Part shown: positions 4,475-7,244 of the stretch, in pieces
Position numbering within the stretch: position 1 is the first letter of the stretch
Layout: each line of letters starts with the position of its first letter
From: Hyphomicrobiales bacterium
GTDB lineage: Bacteria > Pseudomonadota > Alphaproteobacteria > Rhizobiales > Afifellaceae
Length of the DNA: 7,244 nucleotides
Assembly: GCA_013812985.1 (NCBI GenBank)
Contig: JACCSN010000286.1
Span: forward strand, 1-7,244
Direction of reading: 5' to 3'
Notes under the pieces: model-generated
Seen by the model: the letters and a program-made list of their open reading frames with translations, nothing else
Told to the model about the DNA's origin: nothing
Databases searched by the model: none
Translations under genes and position numbers: made by a program

Positions 4475-5731
4475 ATGAGCGTCGAGCGTTTCTCAAACGA
4501 AACCGGCCCTGCCGCCGCCCGCATCATGGCGCGCTGCGCCGAGCTCCGCGCCATCTCGGCCGACCCGAACGCCTATGAACGCCTCTATCTCACGCCGCAG
4601 CACTGCGCCGCGGCCGAGCGGATCATCGGCTGGATGGCCGACGCCGGGCTGGCGGCGCGGATGGACGCCGCCGGCAACGTGATCGGCCGTCTGGAGGCTC
4701 CCGACAGCAAGGCCCCCGCCCTCCTCCTCGCCTCGCATTTCGACACCGTCCGCGACGCCGGCGCCTATGACGGGCAACTGGGCGTCATCACGGCCATCGA
4801 GACCGTCGCGGCTCTGTCGCGGTCGGGCGCCAAGCTCCCCTTCCCGATCGAGGTCCACGCTTATGCGGACGAGGAAGGCACGCGCTTCCACACCATGCTG
4901 CTCGGCAGCGGCTTTGTGTCCGGCCTGGAAGGGCCAGAGACCTTGATCAAGTCTGATGCGGAGGGCGTCTCCATCGCCGAGGCGATGCGCCGCTTCGGCC
5001 TCGATCCGGGGCGGGTCGGCGAGGCGCGCCGCAAGCCGGGGGAGTTCCGCGCCTACCTCGAAGTCCATATCGAGCAAGGGCCGGTGCTGGAAGCCGAGGA
5101 TCTGGCCGTTGGAACCGTCACCGGCATCGCCGGGCAGATTCGCGGAACGGTGCGCGTCACGGGCCTGGCCGGGCATGCCGGAACCGTGCCGATGCCCATG
5201 CGCCGCGATGCGCTGGCCGGGGCTGCCGCGGCGATCCTCGCGGTCGAAGCCGTAGGGCGAAGCGACCCCGATCTCGTGGCCACGATCGGCGAGATCAAGG
5301 CGGAGCCGGGGGCCAGCAACGTGATAGCGGGCGCGGTTCAGCTGACCCTGGACCTGCGCTCCGCCGACGACGCCAAGCGCGGCGCGGCCTTGACAGAAAT
5401 CCGGATGCGGCTCGCGGACATCGCCAGCGAACGAAACCTTGCCGTCGAGCTTGTCGTCGCCTCCGACACGCCCGCCGTGGACTGCGATCCGAAGCTCATC
5501 GCCGCCATCGATGCCGCGTCGCAAACTATCCAGGGCCGTTCGATCCACCTTGTCTCCGGCGCCGGGCACGACGCGATCGCGCTCGGCCGTCTCTGCCCGG
5601 TGGGCATGATCTTCGTGCGCTGCAAGGGCGGCGTCAGCCATAATCCCGCCGAGAGCATCACGGAAGCCGATGCGGGCGCCGGCTTCGCCATCTTGACGCG
5701 CACGGCCCTCTCCCTCATCGAGCAAGCATGA
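4475..5731 (+). CDS. allC: Allantoate amidohydrolase-like M20 hydrolase (hydantoinase/carbamoylase family)
   Basis: This 418-residue metal-dependent amidohydrolase is of the M20 AllC/HyuC/beta-ureidopropionase group. The best reading is allantoate amidohydrolase, which releases CO2 and ammonia from allantoate to give ureidoglycine, because puuE (allantoinase) lies two genes downstream. All expected metal ligands by E. coli AllC alignment are visible: His88 in ASHFDT, Asp99 in YDGQLG, Glu134 in ADEEGTRF (Glu133 the likely base), His198 in VHIEQGP, and His389 in SHNPAE. Further family motifs are GHAGTVPM (233-240) and GAGHDA (362-367). The dimerisation lid lies at about 212-325. The ATG at 4475 gives the usual short N-terminus but has only a weak ribosome binding site, and it overlaps the shifted toxin frame by ATGA. 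Related N-carbamoyl-amino-acid hydrolases share every motif, so specificity rests on context. Confidence 0.88.
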   Translation: MSVERFSNETGPAAARIMARCAELRAISADPNAYERLYLTPQHCAAAERIIGWMADAGLAARMDAAGNVIGRLEAPDSKAPALLLASHFDTVRDAGAYDGQLGVITAIETVAALSRSGAKLPFPIEVHAYADEEGTRFHTMLLGSGFVSGLEGPETLIKSDAEGVSIAEAMRRFGLDPGRVGEARRKPGEFRAYLEVHIEQGPVLEAEDLAVGTVTGIAGQIRGTVRVTGLAGHAGTVPMPMRRDALAGAAAAILAVEAVGRSDPDLVATIGEIKAEPGASNVIAGAVQLTLDLRSADDAKRGAALTEIRMRLADIASERNLAVELVVASDTPAVDCDPKLIAAIDAASQTIQGRSIHLVSGAGHDAIALGRLCPVGMIFVRCKGGVSHNPAESITEADAGAGFAILTRTALSLIEQA

Positions 5732-6978
5732 GTCTCGCCCCTGAACTGCATCGGCAGATCCTCGCCGCGATCGAGTCCCGAACCGAGGAGCGGGAACGTT
5801 TCCTCGCGCGCCTGGTCCAGACGCCCTCCTCCAACCCGCCCGGCGACTCTGCGCCGATCGCCGCCGTCGCGGCCGAGCTTCTCGAAGCGCTCGGCTTCAA
5901 GGTCGAGCGTCATCCAGTCCCCGACGGGCTCGTCCGCCGCTTCGGCATGGTCTCCTGCACGAACCTCGTCGTCCGCCGCCGTTTCGGGGACTCTGCTTCC
6001 CCGGGGCCGGTGATCGCGCTGAACGCCCACGGCGACGTCGTCCCGCCGGGCGAAGGCTGGACACATCCGCCCTTCGGCGCGGAGGTCGCCGACGGCTTCA
6101 TGTATGGCCGCGGCGTCGCGGTCTCCAAATCCGATCTCGCCACCTACGCCTTCGCGCTGCTCGCGCTCGAGGCCGTCGCCGAAGACCTGAAAGGAAGCGT
6201 CGAGCTGCATTTCACCTTCGACGAGGAAATTGGCGGCTATATCGGTCCCAAGTGGCTTCTCGACGAAGGGATCGTGCAGCCGGATTACTGCATCTCGGCT
6301 GGCCTCTCCTATTCGATCGTCACCGCGCATAATGGCTGCCTTCACCTCCAGGTCACGGTGCACGGCAAGAGCGCCCATGCCGCCGCGCCGGAGACCGGGC
6401 ACGACGCGCTGGAGGCCGCGACGGCGGTCCTGCAGGCGCTCTACGGGGAGCGGGCGAGCTTCCCCGAGCGGGTTTCGGAGCACCCGGGGATCGGCCACCC
6501 AAATCTCACCGTCGGCCTCATCTCCGGCGGCATCAACACCAATGTCGTGCCGGACAAGGTCGTGCTCAGACTCGACCGCCGCATCATCCCGGAGGAGAAC
6601 CCGGCCGCGGTGGAGGCGCATCTGCGTCTGATGATCGCCAAGATAGGCGGCCGTTCGCCGGGCATCAGTATCGATGTCGAGCGCGTGCTTCTCGCCTCGC
6701 CGCTCCAGCAATTACCCGGCGCCGAAGTTTTGATCGAGCCGCTTCGGGCTTACGGAAGGGAGCTGCTCGGCGAGGACCTGAAGGTCGAAGGCGTGCCGCT
6801 CTACACCGACGCCAGGCTCTACGCCGAGGCCGGCATCCCGACGGTCTCCTACGGGGCGGGACCCCGCTCCTTCCTCGAGGCCAACGGGCATCGCGCCGAC
6901 GAGAAGCTGAGGCTTGCGGACCTCCATGCCGCCACGGGCATCGTCGCCCTGAGCATCGCCGACATCCTGAGCCGATGA
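5728..6978 (+). CDS. Atypical M20 (ArgE/DapE-like) hydrolase in a purine catabolism operon
   Basis: This 416-residue protein has the M20 catalytic and dimerisation domains (lid about 198-310). It overlaps the upstream AllC-like gene and downstream puuE by ATGA on both sides, so it belongs to the allantoin operon. Conserved: His101 and Asp103 in NAHGDVVPPG, Asp165-Glu166-Glu167 in FDEE, His217 in GKSAHAAAPE, and His388 in GHRADE. Altered: the metal-bridging Asp of GRGxxD is Val132 (GRGVAVSKSD, codon 6121-6123), and the Glu ligand of the usual GEP(S/T) is absent, replaced by AGLSY (191-195). I recall a recognisable subfamily with similar GRxxAVSKSD and AGxSY sequences, so this looks like a lineage trait, not decay. 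Substrate is unknown. A ureido compound downstream of allantoate is an inference from context. Automatic annotation would probably call it a deacylase or deacetylase. Confidence 0.9.
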   Translation: MSLAPELHRQILAAIESRTEERERFLARLVQTPSSNPPGDSAPIAAVAAELLEALGFKVERHPVPDGLVRRFGMVSCTNLVVRRRFGDSASPGPVIALNAHGDVVPPGEGWTHPPFGAEVADGFMYGRGVAVSKSDLATYAFALLALEAVAEDLKGSVELHFTFDEEIGGYIGPKWLLDEGIVQPDYCISAGLSYSIVTAHNGCLHLQVTVHGKSAHAAAPETGHDALEAATAVLQALYGERASFPERVSEHPGIGHPNLTVGLISGGINTNVVPDKVVLRLDRRIIPEENPAAVEAHLRLMIAKIGGRSPGISIDVERVLLASPLQQLPGAEVLIEPLRAYGRELLGEDLKVEGVPLYTDARLYAEAGIPTVSYGAGPRSFLEANGHRADEKLRLADLHAATGIVALSIADILSR

Positions 6979-7244
6979 CCTATCCGCGCGACATGGTCGG
7001 CTACGGCCGCCATCCGCCGGATCCCCAGTGGCCGGGCGGCGCCTTCGTCGCAGTCCAGTTCGTCGTCAACTACGAGGAAGGCGGCGAGAACAACATCCTG
7101 CACGGCGACCCCGCCTCCGAGGCTTTCCTCTCCGAAATCGTCGGCGCGCAAGCCTGGCCCGGCCAGCGCCACATGAACATGGAATCGATCTACGAATACG
7201 GCTCCCGCGCCGGCTTCTGGCGGCTCTGGCGCATGTTCACGTCC
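6975..7244 (+). CDS. puuE: Allantoinase PuuE (polysaccharide-deacetylase fold), 3' end cut off
   Basis: The first 90 codons are present and the frame is open to the window edge. The N-terminus is highly characteristic of PuuE: YPRDMVGYGRHPPDP, WPGGAFVAVQFVVNYEEGGE, GDPASEAFLSEIVG, WPGQRHMNMESIYEYGSRAGFWRLWR. PuuE is a cytoplasmic allantoinase built on the NodB/polysaccharide deacetylase fold and unrelated to the classical metal-dependent AllB allantoinase. It hydrolyses allantoin to allantoate, the likely substrate of the AllC-like enzyme two genes upstream. The ATG overlaps the M20 stop by four bases (ATGA). The catalytic region typical of the fold lies further downstream and cannot be inspected. 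About 210-220 residues should be missing, judging from the usual family length. Confidence 0.93.
   Translation, partial: MTYPRDMVGYGRHPPDPQWPGGAFVAVQFVVNYEEGGENNILHGDPASEAFLSEIVGAQAWPGQRHMNMESIYEYGSRAGFWRLWRMFTS

Noticed and set aside
4116..4478. The 120-residue frame as an intact novel toxin
   Set aside because: The family match stops abruptly at Pro66 and resumes in another frame at the correct residue numbers, so the tail after Pro66 is out-of-frame translation.
4493..5725. A 410-codon open frame on the minus strand
   Set aside because: It is fully antisense to the AllC-like gene, low in complexity, without motifs or a ribosome binding site.
5338..6711. A 457-codon open frame on the minus strand
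   Set aside because: It lies antisense to the AllC-like and M20 genes, whose motifs are unmistakable. Its translation is rich in Arg, Asp and Gly with no family resemblance, as expected of a high-GC shadow frame.

Overview
The window is high-GC, densely coded bacterial DNA. Gene content and style point to an alphaproteobacterium, most likely Hyphomicrobiales (Rhizobiales): protocatechuate 3,4-dioxygenase genes in pcaH-pcaG order, a CcdA-type thiol transporter, a PuuE-type allantoinase beside an allantoate-amidohydrolase-like gene, and an intergenic palindrome of the CCTCATCCTGAGG...CTCGAAGGA kind that I recall as common in that order. The genus cannot be fixed from this sequence.

Layout. (1) 1-1151, plus strand: the 3' part of pcaH followed by complete pcaG, overlapping by ATGA. 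These are the two subunits of the enzyme that opens the protocatechuate ring in the beta-ketoadipate pathway. (2) 1189-2611, minus strand: a small exported protein with paired cysteines, then an apparently coupled pair made of a DUF4112 protein and a small membrane protein of unknown function. (3) 2612-3087: a 476-base gap holding a nested inverted repeat at 2894-3002. (4) 3088-3816, plus: ccdA, a six-helix membrane protein that passes reducing equivalents across the membrane. (5) 3869-4374, plus: a DinJ/YafQ toxin-antitoxin module. The antitoxin is intact but the toxin is broken by what looks like a precise 17-base deletion that removes the catalytic Asp-Trp. (6) 4475-7244, plus: a tightly overlapping purine-degradation operon of an allantoate amidohydrolase-like M20 enzyme, an atypical M20 hydrolase, and the first 90 codons of puuE.

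How the genes work together. PuuE opens allantoin to allantoate and the AllC-like enzyme removes a carbamoyl group from allantoate, so the right-hand operon recovers nitrogen from uric acid or allantoin. The M20 protein between them has no assigned step and lacks two canonical metal ligands. pcaHG feed aromatic carbon to central metabolism and are unrelated to the right-hand cluster.

Most notable points: the decoded deletion in the toxin; the shifted toxin frame, which runs on to an ATGA overlap with the purine operon, so that everything from the antitoxin to puuE is joined by overlaps; and the altered metal site of the central M20 hydrolase. I see no CRISPR array, rRNA, tRNA, insertion sequence or clearly new defence system.
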